Shown here: piece after piece, positions 23,702-30,688 of the stretch | How the letters are laid out: every line of letters starts with the position of its first letter | Position numbering within the stretch: the stretch's first letter is position 1 | Assembly: GCA_035540955.1 (NCBI GenBank) | Contig: DATLFP010000210.1 | Span: 1 to 46,627 of the forward strand | Source of the DNA: DATLFP01 sp035540955 | GTDB lineage: Bacteria > Actinomycetota > Acidimicrobiia > Acidimicrobiales > CADCSY01 | Length of the DNA: 46,627 bases | Direction of reading: 5' to 3' | Translations under genes and position numbers: made by a program | Notes under the pieces: model-generated | Databases searched by the model: none | What the model was told of the DNA's origin: nothing | Seen by the model: the letters and a program-made list of their open reading frames with translations, nothing else

Positions 23702-24652
23702 CTAGTACCGCTGGCGGACCCGGCGAACGAACCGGTCAGCGACGACGTTGAGGGACAGGGTGATGAGGAAGAGGAGCAGGCCGACGAAGAACAGGCTCTG
23801 GAACGTGAGCGCGGCGCCGCGGACGGCGTCGGTGCCGGCAGCCTGAGCAGCCATGGCCGCGGTCATCGTCTGACCGGACTCGAACGGGTCCATCGTGAAG
23901 AGTGAGCCGCCGGTGGCTCCGGCCGCGATGAACACGACCATCGTCTCGCCGATGGCGCGAGAGATGGCGACGATGAAGGCTGCGACCAGGCCGGAGACCG
24001 CGGCAGGGATCACGACCCGTACGGTCGTGGTGATCTTCCGCGCCCCGAGCCCGTATGACGCCTCTCGCAGCACCGCTGGCACGGCCCGCATGGCGTCCTC
24101 AGCGATCGAGGCGATGAGCGGAATGGTGAGGATGCCGACCCCGATCCCCGCGGCCATGAGCGTGAACTGAGGTGAGTCCGGCCGCAGCCGCTGCACGATC
24201 TCGGGAGAGATCCAGGTGAGCGCGAAGAAGCCGAGCACGACGCTCGGAATGCCGGCGAGCACCTCGAGCAGCGGCTTGAGGGTGCGCCGGAGGCGGGGGG
24301 GTGCGTACTCGGCGAGGAAGATGGCGGCGCCGAGCCCGAGCGGAGCAGCCACGACCATCGCGATCCCGGCGACGATCACGCTGCCGGCGAGCAGTGTCCG
24401 GACGTCGTAGATGCCCCGCCTCGGGAACCACCCGTCGTCGACCAGCCGAGCCCACTCCACCTGGCTCACGAAGGTCCACGCCTCGCGGCTCAGCGACAGC
24501 ACGATGAGGAAGCTGATGAGGATGGAGAGCCCCGCGCACGCGCGCAGCAGGTTGCGGATCACCTGCTCACGCCGGTGCCGGCCACCGGTGCTGCACAGCT
24601 CGGCACGGAGGCGATCGGTGGCCGTCGCCTCGCGGGAAGCCTGGTGGATCAT
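23702..24652 (-). CDS. pstC: Phosphate ABC transporter permease PstC
   Basis: 316 residues from ATG 24652, which overlaps the pstS stop by 4 bp. Membrane helix near residue 35-55 (LLRACAGLSILISFLIVLSL), LGLGAAIFLAEYAPPRLRRT, EVLAGIPSVVLGFFAL, EAA loop LREASYGLGARKITTTVRVV, and the PstC motif AISRAIGETMVVFIAAGATG. The N-terminal cytoplasmic tail is about 30 residues. The reading frame is open further upstream but overlaps pstS. Confidence 0.96.
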   Translation of the reverse strand: MIHQASREATATDRLRAELCSTGGRHRREQVIRNLLRACAGLSILISFLIVLSLSREAWTFVSQVEWARLVDDGWFPRRGIYDVRTLLAGSVIVAGIAMVVAAPLGLGAAIFLAEYAPPRLRRTLKPLLEVLAGIPSVVLGFFALTWISPEIVQRLRPDSPQFTLMAAGIGVGILTIPLIASIAEDAMRAVPAVLREASYGLGARKITTTVRVVIPAAVSGLVAAFIVAISRAIGETMVVFIAAGATGGSLFTMDPFESGQTMTAAMAAQAAGTDAVRGAALTFQSLFFVGLLLFLITLSLNVVADRFVRRVRQRY

Positions 24653-25623
24653 CGTGCCTCCCAGACGGCTCGTGAGCGGGCGAGCTGATCGGCGGGCAGA
24701 CGGACGTAGCCGACCTCCTCGACCACAGCCATGCCATCGCCGAGGTAGAAGTCGATGTAGTCGGCAACCACCGGGTTCGTCGACGCCGCGGCCTTGTTCA
24801 CGTAGACGAAGAGCGGGCGGCTGATCGGGTAGCTCCCGTCGGCGATGGTCGCCGGCGTCGGTGCGACGCATCCGTCGCCAGCATCGATCTCGATGAGCTT
24901 GACCGCGTCCCCCGCCTCGTGCGCAAAGGCGAAGCCGACCCACCCGAAGGCGCCCCGAGCGCCCTCGATGCCCTGGAGGATCACGTTGTCGTCGGAGGAT
25001 GCCTGGTAGTCGGGCCTCGTCTGGGCGACCTGATCGTCCGAGATGGCACCGGCCTCGACCCGCGCCTCGGCCACGCCGTGGAACGCGAGCTCGATGAACG
25101 AGTCATAGGTACCCGACTCCTCGCCGGGAGCGATCATCACCAGCTCGAGATCCGGCAGCGTGGTGGTCGACCCCAGCTCGCGCGCGAGCGGCTCCGCTCG
25201 GCTCCAGCGGGTCACACCCTTCGACTCCGGACCGGCGAGGGCGTAGAGGTCGGCGAAGGAGAGACAGTCGACGGCGGTGTTGGCCGGGCTCGTCAACACC
25301 GCGATGCCGTCGTACGCGACGGCCAGCTCGACGAAGTCGACACCGGCGGCCCGACAGTCGGCGGCCTCCTCGTCCTTGATCGGCCGAGACGCGCCCGTGA
25401 CGTCGACCTCGCCGTCGCAGAAGAGCTGGAAGCCGTCACCCGTTCCCGGCCCGTCGACGGTCACCGACGTCTCGGGACGGGTCGTCTGGAAGTCCTCGGC
25501 GACGAGCGCCGAGATGGGCGCCACGGTCGAGGACCCCGACACGATGACCGAGGAGACATCGTCATTCGCGCACGCCGCGCCGGCGAGGGCTGCCAGCAGC
25601 GCAACGCGCCATACCTGCCGCAC
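24649..25623 (-). CDS. pstS: Phosphate-binding lipoprotein PstS (second copy of tandem pair)
   Basis: 324 residues from GTG 25623. Short signal MRQVWRVALLAALAGA then ACANDD, Cys18. Binding-site motifs: VIVSGSSTVAPISALVAEDF, VDGPGTGDGFQLFCDGEVDV then TGASRPIKDEE, and APGEESGTYDSFIEL (phosphate-binding S-G-T). It is a close paralogue of the neighbouring pstS and shares nearly every motif, including GWVGFAFAHEAGD. No Shine-Dalgarno is seen and a TACCGT lies 6-12 nt before the GTG, so it may be made from a leaderless mRNA from its own PHO-box promoter. PstS delivers phosphate to PstCA. Confidence 0.94.
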   Translation of the reverse strand: MRQVWRVALLAALAGAACANDDVSSVIVSGSSTVAPISALVAEDFQTTRPETSVTVDGPGTGDGFQLFCDGEVDVTGASRPIKDEEAADCRAAGVDFVELAVAYDGIAVLTSPANTAVDCLSFADLYALAGPESKGVTRWSRAEPLARELGSTTTLPDLELVMIAPGEESGTYDSFIELAFHGVAEARVEAGAISDDQVAQTRPDYQASSDDNVILQGIEGARGAFGWVGFAFAHEAGDAVKLIEIDAGDGCVAPTPATIADGSYPISRPLFVYVNKAAASTNPVVADYIDFYLGDGMAVVEEVGYVRLPADQLARSRAVWEAR

Positions 25624-25629
25624 GACGCC

Positions 25630-25685
25630 ACGGTAGGGAGGCCTGGTTGCCGGGACCTCGACGGGAGGTGAACGGGGGGTGAACC
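25630..25685 (-). promoter_or_regulatory. PHO box (two 11-bp units) and -10 in front of second pstS
   Basis: On the minus strand, GGTTCACCCCC (25685-25675) and CGTTCACCTCC (25674-25664) are adjacent 11-bp direct units matching the actinobacterial PHO-box GTTCAYY core. A third unit (25663-25653) is degenerate. TACCGT (25635-25630) is a -10 candidate 29 nt beyond the last good unit, the same distance as in the first pstS promoter. Confidence 0.65.
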
Positions 25686-25701
25686 GGTGGCCATCAACCG
25701 C

Positions 25702-26736
25702 TCACCGAGCAGCCCACGCCGCCCTGGTCTCGACCAGCTGGTCGTCGGGCAACCGCACATAGCCGGCCTCCTCGACGGCACCGATGCCCTCGCCCAGGTA
25801 GTGGTCGACGAACGCGGTCACGGTCGCGTTCCGGGCGGCGGCCTCCGTGCTCACGTAGATGTAGAGGGCGCGGCTCACCGGGTAGGTCCCGTCTGCGATC
25901 GACTCCGGCGTCGGCATCACGCAGCCGTCGCCACCGTCGATCTCGAGGACCTTGATGGCGTCTCCCGCCTCGTGGGCGAACGCGAAGCCCACCCAGCCGA
26001 AGGATCCGCCGGCCCCGCCGATGCCTTGGATGATGACGTTGTCGTCGCCCGACGCCTGGTAGTCGGGGCGCGTCTGGGACGCCTCGTCCTCGGTGATGAC
26101 GCCGGCCCCGACCCGCTCCTTGGCGACGGGGGCGAGGACGATCTCGATGAAGGAGTCGTAGGTGCCCGACTCCTCGCCCGGCGCGATCATCGACAGGTCG
26201 AGGTCGGGGAGCTCGGTGTCGCTGCCCAGCTCAGCTGCGAGCGCTCGGGCGTCGCTCCAGCGGCGGAACCCCTGCGACTCTGGTCCCGCCAAGGCGTACA
26301 GATCGGCGAGGGTGAGGCACTCGACGGCGGTGTTCCTGGGGTTGGTCATCACGGCCATGCCATCGAAGGCGATCTTCAGCTCGATGTAGCCGATCCCCGC
26401 CTCCTCGCACGCGGCCGCCTCCTCGGCCTTGATCGGGCGGGAGGCGTCCGAGATGTCCGTCTCCCCAGCGCAGAAGAGCTCGAAGCCATCGCCGGTACCC
26501 GGACCGTCGACGGTGACCGAGGCCCCGGGGTTGGCATCCTCGAAGTCCTCGGCGACGAGGGCTGAGATCGGCGCCACCGTCGACGACCCGGAGATGACAA
26601 CCGAGCCGCCGGCTCCGCCCGGGCTCGATGAGGTGGTGGCGTCGTCGTCCCCGCACGCGGCAATGACGGCGGCGAGTGCAACGAGTGCGACGATGAGAGC
26701 GAGTGGACGCCGGCGACGCCGGTCGAAGCTGGGCAA
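25702..26736 (-). CDS. pstS: Phosphate-binding lipoprotein PstS (first copy of tandem pair)
   Basis: 344 residues from TTG 26736. This start is chosen because AGGAGGGAC lies 8 nt upstream and because it gives a clean lipoprotein signal (five Arg, then PLALIVALVALAAVIAACGD, Cys28). Longer readings extend through the promoter. Motifs are SVVISGSSTVAPISALVAED, DGPGTGDGFELFCAGETDIS, and the phosphate-binding APGEESGTYDSFIEIV. After the lipid Cys there is a Thr/Ser/Gly-rich tether. It heads the nine-gene pst-phoU-surE-kinase-regulator operon, with a three-unit PHO box upstream. The pair with the following pstS probably covers different phosphate affinities or conditions (inference). Confidence 0.94.
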   Translation of the reverse strand: MPSFDRRRRRPLALIVALVALAAVIAACGDDDATTSSSPGGAGGSVVISGSSTVAPISALVAEDFEDANPGASVTVDGPGTGDGFELFCAGETDISDASRPIKAEEAAACEEAGIGYIELKIAFDGMAVMTNPRNTAVECLTLADLYALAGPESQGFRRWSDARALAAELGSDTELPDLDLSMIAPGEESGTYDSFIEIVLAPVAKERVGAGVITEDEASQTRPDYQASGDDNVIIQGIGGAGGSFGWVGFAFAHEAGDAIKVLEIDGGDGCVMPTPESIADGTYPVSRALYIYVSTEAAARNATVTAFVDHYLGEGIGAVEEAGYVRLPDDQLVETRAAWAAR

Positions 26737-26786
26737 GGGTTGTCCCTCCTGGGCTCGTCGAGTGCCCCGAGCGGGCACGCTCGGCG

Positions 26787-26853
26787 ACCGTACGGAGAGC
26801 GGGTTGCCCGCAACCCGCCGGCCGGTGAACCACAGGGGAACCGCAGACGAACC
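26787..26853 (-). promoter_or_regulatory. PHO box (three 11-bp units) and -10 of the pst operon
   Basis: Three consecutive 11-bp units are read on the minus strand: GGTTCGTCTGC (26853-26843), GGTTCCCCTGT (26842-26832) and GGTTCACCGGC (26831-26821). They repeat GGTTC exactly every 11 bp, as in the PHO boxes bound by PhoP of streptomycetes. TACGGT (26792-26787) is a fitting -10, 29 nt past the last unit. Confidence 0.75.
26799..26818. repeat. Perfect 8-bp inverted repeat between PHO box and -10
   Basis: GCGGGTTG (26799-26806), 4 nt, CAACCCGC (26811-26818). It occupies the expected -35 region of the pst promoter. It could be a second operator or simply a hairpin. The second pstS promoter has no such repeat. 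Confidence 0.6.
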
Positions 26854-26854
26854 C

Positions 26855-27283
26855 TCAGCTGAGGCCGGCGCGCCCGATGGCGTCGAGCACGTCCCGGTCA
26901 CGGTCGTAGGTCAGCAGCAGGCGCGCCGCGTCGACGGTGACCCAGCGCGCCTCATCGACCTCGTCGTTCGGCGCAAAGCTGCCCTCCTCGACCGACATGA
27001 GCCAGTACCGCACCACCTTGGGCCGGCCCTTGCGATCGATGTACGCGGTGGAGGTGAGCGCCGGCCCGAGCCGGCACTGCAGGCCGGTCTCCTCCGTGAC
27101 CTCCCGACGGGCGCAGTCGGCGTCGTCCTCCCCGGGGTCGCTCTTGCCCTTCGGAAAGGTCCAGTCGTCGTAGCGGGGACGGTGCACGATCAGCACCTCG
27201 ATCGCACCAGGCCCGTGGGACCGCCAGACGACGCCGCCCGCGGCGCGAACCACTGGCGGCAGGGTCGGCTCCTCGAGCGTCAT
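26855..27283 (-). CDS. Nudix hydrolase (MutT1-like without phosphatase domain)
   Basis: 142 residues, a single Nudix domain. The Nudix box fits GX5EX7REUXEEXGU: GKSDPGEDDADCARREV then TEETGL, residues about 46-68. Preceding strands are AAGGVVWRSHGPGAIEVLIV HRPRYDDWTFPKG. The ATG overlaps the ppk stop by 4 bp. In mycobacteria the gene beside ppk is mutT1, a Nudix-histidine phosphatase fusion; here only the Nudix half exists. Substrates in this sub-group include diadenosine polyphosphates and oxidised nucleotides, so a role in polyphosphate or nucleotide clean-up is possible. The pst PHO box begins just after its stop. Confidence 0.93.
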   Translation of the reverse strand: MTLEEPTLPPVVRAAGGVVWRSHGPGAIEVLIVHRPRYDDWTFPKGKSDPGEDDADCARREVTEETGLQCRLGPALTSTAYIDRKGRPKVVRYWLMSVEEGSFAPNDEVDEARWVTVDAARLLLTYDRDRDVLDAIGRAGLS

Positions 27284-29412
27284 CCGAGCGCGCGGATGTC
27301 GCTGTGCTTGGTCCGCTCACGAGCCAGCTGGGCCAGCTCCCGGTGGGTGTTGATGCCCTGGCGGTTCGGCACCTTGCGCCACGAGCCATCGGGCAGGAGC
27401 TCCCAAGACAGCTCGTCGTCGGCCAGGTTCACATCGAGGATCTCGCGGAGCCGAGCCTGGAGCGAGCGGTCCTCGACCGGCACGACCGCCTCCACCCGCC
27501 GGTCGAGGTTCCGGGGCATGAGGTCGGCCGAGCCCATGAAGTAGGCGGCCTTGCCGGTCTCCCGGCCGTTGGCGAAGCAGAAGATGCGCGAGTGCTCGAG
27601 GTAGCGGCCCACGATCGACCGCACGGTGATGTTCTCCGAGAGGCCCTTCACGCCGGGCCGCAAGCAGCAGATGCCCCGCACGATGAGCTCGATCTTCACG
27701 CCCGCCTTCGACGCCTCGTAGAGCGCGTCGATCATGTCGTCGTCGGCGATGCTGTTCATCTTCATCGTGATGCGACCCGACGTGCCGTGCCGCTCCTCGT
27801 TGGCGATGAGCTGGAGGAGCCGCGGCCGGAGCTGGCCGGGAGCCACCAGCAGTCGCCGGAACCGCTCCTGGCGGCCGTAGCCGGTGAGGTAGTTGAAGAG
27901 CTGCGTGAGGTCGGCCCCGATGTCGGGGTCGCAGGTGAGCAGCCCGAGGTCCTCGTAGGTCCGCGCCGTCTTCTCGTTGTAGTTGCCGGTCCCGATGTGG
28001 CAGTAGCGGCGGATGCCGTCGTCCTCCTGGCGCACAACGAGCACCGTCTTGGTGTGCGTCTTCAGGCCGACCAGCCCGTAGACGACGTGGACCCCGGCTT
28101 CCTCCAGCGCCTTGGCCCACGCCACGTTCGCCTGCTCGTCGAAGCGAGCCTTGAGCTCGATGAGCACCGCCACCTGCTTGCCCGCCTCCGCGGCCCGGAT
28201 CAGCGCCGCCGCGATCGGGCTGCTCGCCGACGTGCGGTAGAGCGTCTGCTTGATGGCGAGGACCTTCGGGTCGGCCGCCGCCGCCCGTACGAACGCCTCC
28301 ACCGACGAGGTGAACGACTCGTACGGGTGGTGCACGAGGATGTCGCCGGCGCGGATGCGGGCGAACAGATCGACCGGCTCCCCGTCGGCCGCCGCCAGAC
28401 GGGCGGGCGTGGTCGACTGCCGGGGCTCCTCCTTGAGGTCGGGCCGTTGGAGCTCGGTCAGCCCCCAGAGCCCACCGAGGTCGAGAGGGGCGTCGGTCAC
28501 GTAGACGTCGTCGGCGGTGATGTCGAGCTCGCGGACGAGGAGGTCGAGGATCTCCTCGTCCATCGTCGAGGGCACCTCGAGCCGGACGGCGCGGCCGAAG
28601 CGGCGCCGCCGGAGCTCGACCTCGACGGCCATCAGCAGGTCGTCGGCCTCGTCCTCCTCGAGCGTGAGGTCGGCGTTGCGCGTCACCCGGAACGGGTGGT
28701 GGCCCTCGACGACCATGCCCGGGAACAGGCGCGCGAGGTGCTCGGCGATGACCTGCTCGAGCGACACGTAGCGCTCGCCGTCGGGCATCACCACGAACCG
28801 GGGCAGCAGGTTCGGCACCTTGACCCGGGCGAAGCGACGATCGAGCGAGTCCGGGTCGCGCACCATGAGCGCGAGGTTCAGCGAGAGGTTCGAGATGTAC
28901 GGGAACGGGTGACCGGGGTCGACGGCCAGCGGCGTGAGCACCGGGTAGATCCGCTGCTCGAAGAAGTCGACGAGGTACTCGCGGTCGTCGTCGTCGAGCT
29001 CGTCCCAGTTGGAGAAGCGGATGCCGACGTCGGCCAGTGCCGGCGTGACCTCGTCGAGGAAGATCCGCGCCTCGTGGTCCATCAGCTCCTTGACCCGGAA
29101 CCGGATCACCTCGAGCTGCTCGGCGGGGGTGAGCCCGTCGTCGCTGGCGGCGCCGAGGCCGGCGGCGACCTGGTCCTTCAACCCCGCCACCCGCACTTGG
29201 AAGAACTCGTCGAGGTTCTGGCTGAAGATGGCCAGGAACTTGGCCCGCTCGAGCAGGGGCGTACCCGGCTGGTCGGCCAGGGCGAGCACCCGGGCGTTGA
29301 AGTCGAGCCAGGACAGCTCGCGGTTGAGGTAGCGCTGCTCGTCGGCGCCGACCTGAGGGTGGAACGAGAGGTGGTGGGCACCCTCGATGAAGTCTTCGAG
29401 GTGCGCAGCCAT
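27280..29412 (-). CDS. ppk: Polyphosphate kinase 1
   Basis: 710 residues, normal for Ppk1. N-terminal domain RYLNRELSWLDFNARVLALA, then FLAIFSQNLDEFFQVRVAGL. The two PLD-like catalytic domains contain KQTLYRTSASSPIAAALIRA, the autophosphorylated His in YCHIGTGNYNEKTARTYEDL (near residue 472), and ELIVRGICCLRPGV then FCFANGRETGKAAYFMGSAD. It transfers the ATP gamma-phosphate to growing polyphosphate at the membrane. It sits directly upstream of the phosphate uptake operon, coupled to nudix (ATGA overlap) and 9 bp after the ROK gene stop. The opposite strand is open across most of the gene but carries no recognisable protein. Confidence 0.97.
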   Translation of the reverse strand: MAAHLEDFIEGAHHLSFHPQVGADEQRYLNRELSWLDFNARVLALADQPGTPLLERAKFLAIFSQNLDEFFQVRVAGLKDQVAAGLGAASDDGLTPAEQLEVIRFRVKELMDHEARIFLDEVTPALADVGIRFSNWDELDDDDREYLVDFFEQRIYPVLTPLAVDPGHPFPYISNLSLNLALMVRDPDSLDRRFARVKVPNLLPRFVVMPDGERYVSLEQVIAEHLARLFPGMVVEGHHPFRVTRNADLTLEEDEADDLLMAVEVELRRRRFGRAVRLEVPSTMDEEILDLLVRELDITADDVYVTDAPLDLGGLWGLTELQRPDLKEEPRQSTTPARLAAADGEPVDLFARIRAGDILVHHPYESFTSSVEAFVRAAAADPKVLAIKQTLYRTSASSPIAAALIRAAEAGKQVAVLIELKARFDEQANVAWAKALEEAGVHVVYGLVGLKTHTKTVLVVRQEDDGIRRYCHIGTGNYNEKTARTYEDLGLLTCDPDIGADLTQLFNYLTGYGRQERFRRLLVAPGQLRPRLLQLIANEERHGTSGRITMKMNSIADDDMIDALYEASKAGVKIELIVRGICCLRPGVKGLSENITVRSIVGRYLEHSRIFCFANGRETGKAAYFMGSADLMPRNLDRRVEAVVPVEDRSLQARLREILDVNLADDELSWELLPDGSWRKVPNRQGINTHRELAQLARERTKHSDIRALG

Positions 29413-29421
29413 CCGCTCAGG

Positions 29422-30360
29422 CTACGCCCAGAGCAGCGTGGCGCCGATGGCTCCGGCGTGGTCGCCGAGGGTGGCGGCGACCGCCCGCACCGGCAGGTCG
29501 GGCACGAAGAGGCGGCGCCGCACGGCGTCGTCCACCGCAGCCCGGAAGGGCTCGCCGAGCTTGTCGGCCAGGCCCCCGCCGAGCACGATGAGGTCGAGGT
29601 CGACGAGTGCGACCGCCGAGGCGAGCGCGGCGCCGAGCGCCTCCGCCGCCTCGTCCAGGAGCTCGATGGCCAGCTCGTCGCCCGCCGCCACCGCCTTGGC
29701 GAAGACCGACGACTTCATGCGCTCGTCACCGGCCAGCTCGACGAGCTTGGTCGGTGCACCGTCGGCATGCCGACGGCGGGCCTCGTCCTCGAGGGCACGG
29801 CGGCCGGCGTAGGACTCGAGGTGGCCGAGACCGCCGCACCCGCAGCGGCGACCACCGTCGCGCACGACCACGTGCCCGATCTCGCCGGTGAGCCCCCGCG
29901 CCCCGCGGCGCAGCTCCCCGCCCAGCACGAGGCCGCCGCCGACGCCGGTGCCGACGAACACGCACAGCGCGTCCTCGGCGCCCGCCGCCGCCCCCCGCCG
30001 GTGCTCGGCCATGGTGGCGACGTTCACGTCGTTGTCGAGCGCGACCCGCTCGGCGTCGATCCCCACGTGCTGGGCGACCAGCCGGGCGAGGGGCACCGAC
30101 GACTCGATGGCGAGGTTGGGCGCCTTGACGATGGTGCCCGCCGCCCGATCGATCACCCCGGGCGCGCCGATCCCGATGCGATCGACCTCGCCGATCCCCA
30201 TGGCGCCGACGGCGTCGGCGATGGCCGACGCGATCGCGGCACCGCCGCGGGTCGGCGTCGGGAGCTTGGCGTCGGCGACGACGTCACCGGCGGCGATGGC
30301 CACCGCCTGGATCTTGGTGCCGCCGAGGTCGACCCCGACGACGACCCCGGCGCCGCTCAA
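29422..30360 (-). CDS. ROK-family sugar kinase (glucokinase-like)
   Basis: 312 residues from TTG 30360, overlapping the upstream stop as TTGA. ATP motif VVVGVDLGGTKIQAVAI, ROK acidic site ALDNDVNVATMAEHRRG (catalytic Asp), phosphate loop VGTGVGGGLVLGGELRRGAR, EIGHV and the zinc-binding site CGCGGLGHLESYAG (the three Cys and His typical of glucokinase/ROK kinases). Glucose or a related hexose is the likely substrate. Beside ppk one may think of a polyphosphate-dependent glucokinase (PpgK), but PpgK-specific motifs were not looked for successfully, so ATP is assumed. Confidence 0.93.
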   Translation of the reverse strand: MSGAGVVVGVDLGGTKIQAVAIAAGDVVADAKLPTPTRGGAAIASAIADAVGAMGIGEVDRIGIGAPGVIDRAAGTIVKAPNLAIESSVPLARLVAQHVGIDAERVALDNDVNVATMAEHRRGAAAGAEDALCVFVGTGVGGGLVLGGELRRGARGLTGEIGHVVVRDGGRRCGCGGLGHLESYAGRRALEDEARRRHADGAPTKLVELAGDERMKSSVFAKAVAAGDELAIELLDEAAEALGAALASAVALVDLDLIVLGGGLADKLGEPFRAAVDDAVRRRLFVPDLPVRAVAATLGDHAGAIGATLLWA

Positions 30361-30656
30361 CCGCGATAGGCGGGATCCGGCGGCGCCTGCTCGTCGGGCA
30401 TGCCGAGGTCCCAGGAGAGGATCAACCGCTCGCGCTCGGCGTCGCGCGCCACCCGCTCGCGGTTGCGCCGGAACTGCGGGTCGTGGGGGGGCAGCAGCAT
30501 GAGCCGAGCCATCACCCGATCGCGGAACCCGTCGATGAGCCGGCCGTCGCCGAACACGCCGTGGATCTCCCAGTGGGGTGCGGTGGGGCCGAGGTACACG
30601 ATGCGCACCTCCCCCTGGGGCGGAAGCTGCTCCTCCTCCACGGTCTGCTGGGACAT
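30357..30656 (-). CDS. Conserved-looking 99-residue protein, unrecognised
   Basis: Starts at ATG 30656 and overlaps the ROK start (TTGA). The fold looks alpha/beta: GEVRIVYLGPTAPHWEIHGV, FGDGRLIDGFRDRVMARLML, then a charged helix RNRERVARDAERERLILSWD. The C-terminus is GMPDEQAPPDPAYRG. No signal, membrane helix or known domain is seen. Its position between htrA and the ROK kinase, in an operon with ppk, gives no clear job. Consistent codon use and tight coupling support a real gene. Confidence 0.8.
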   Translation of the reverse strand: MSQQTVEEEQLPPQGEVRIVYLGPTAPHWEIHGVFGDGRLIDGFRDRVMARLMLLPPHDPQFRRNRERVARDAERERLILSWDLGMPDEQAPPDPAYRG

Positions 30657-30688
30657 GCGGCCCAGGGTACCGGCGTTGCGCGCGGGGG

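Noticed and set aside
27304..30369. 1021-codon open frame on the plus strand
   Set aside because: It lies opposite ppk and the ROK kinase, is rich in His, Arg, Val and Leu without any domain, and is explained by GC-rich third positions of the real genes.
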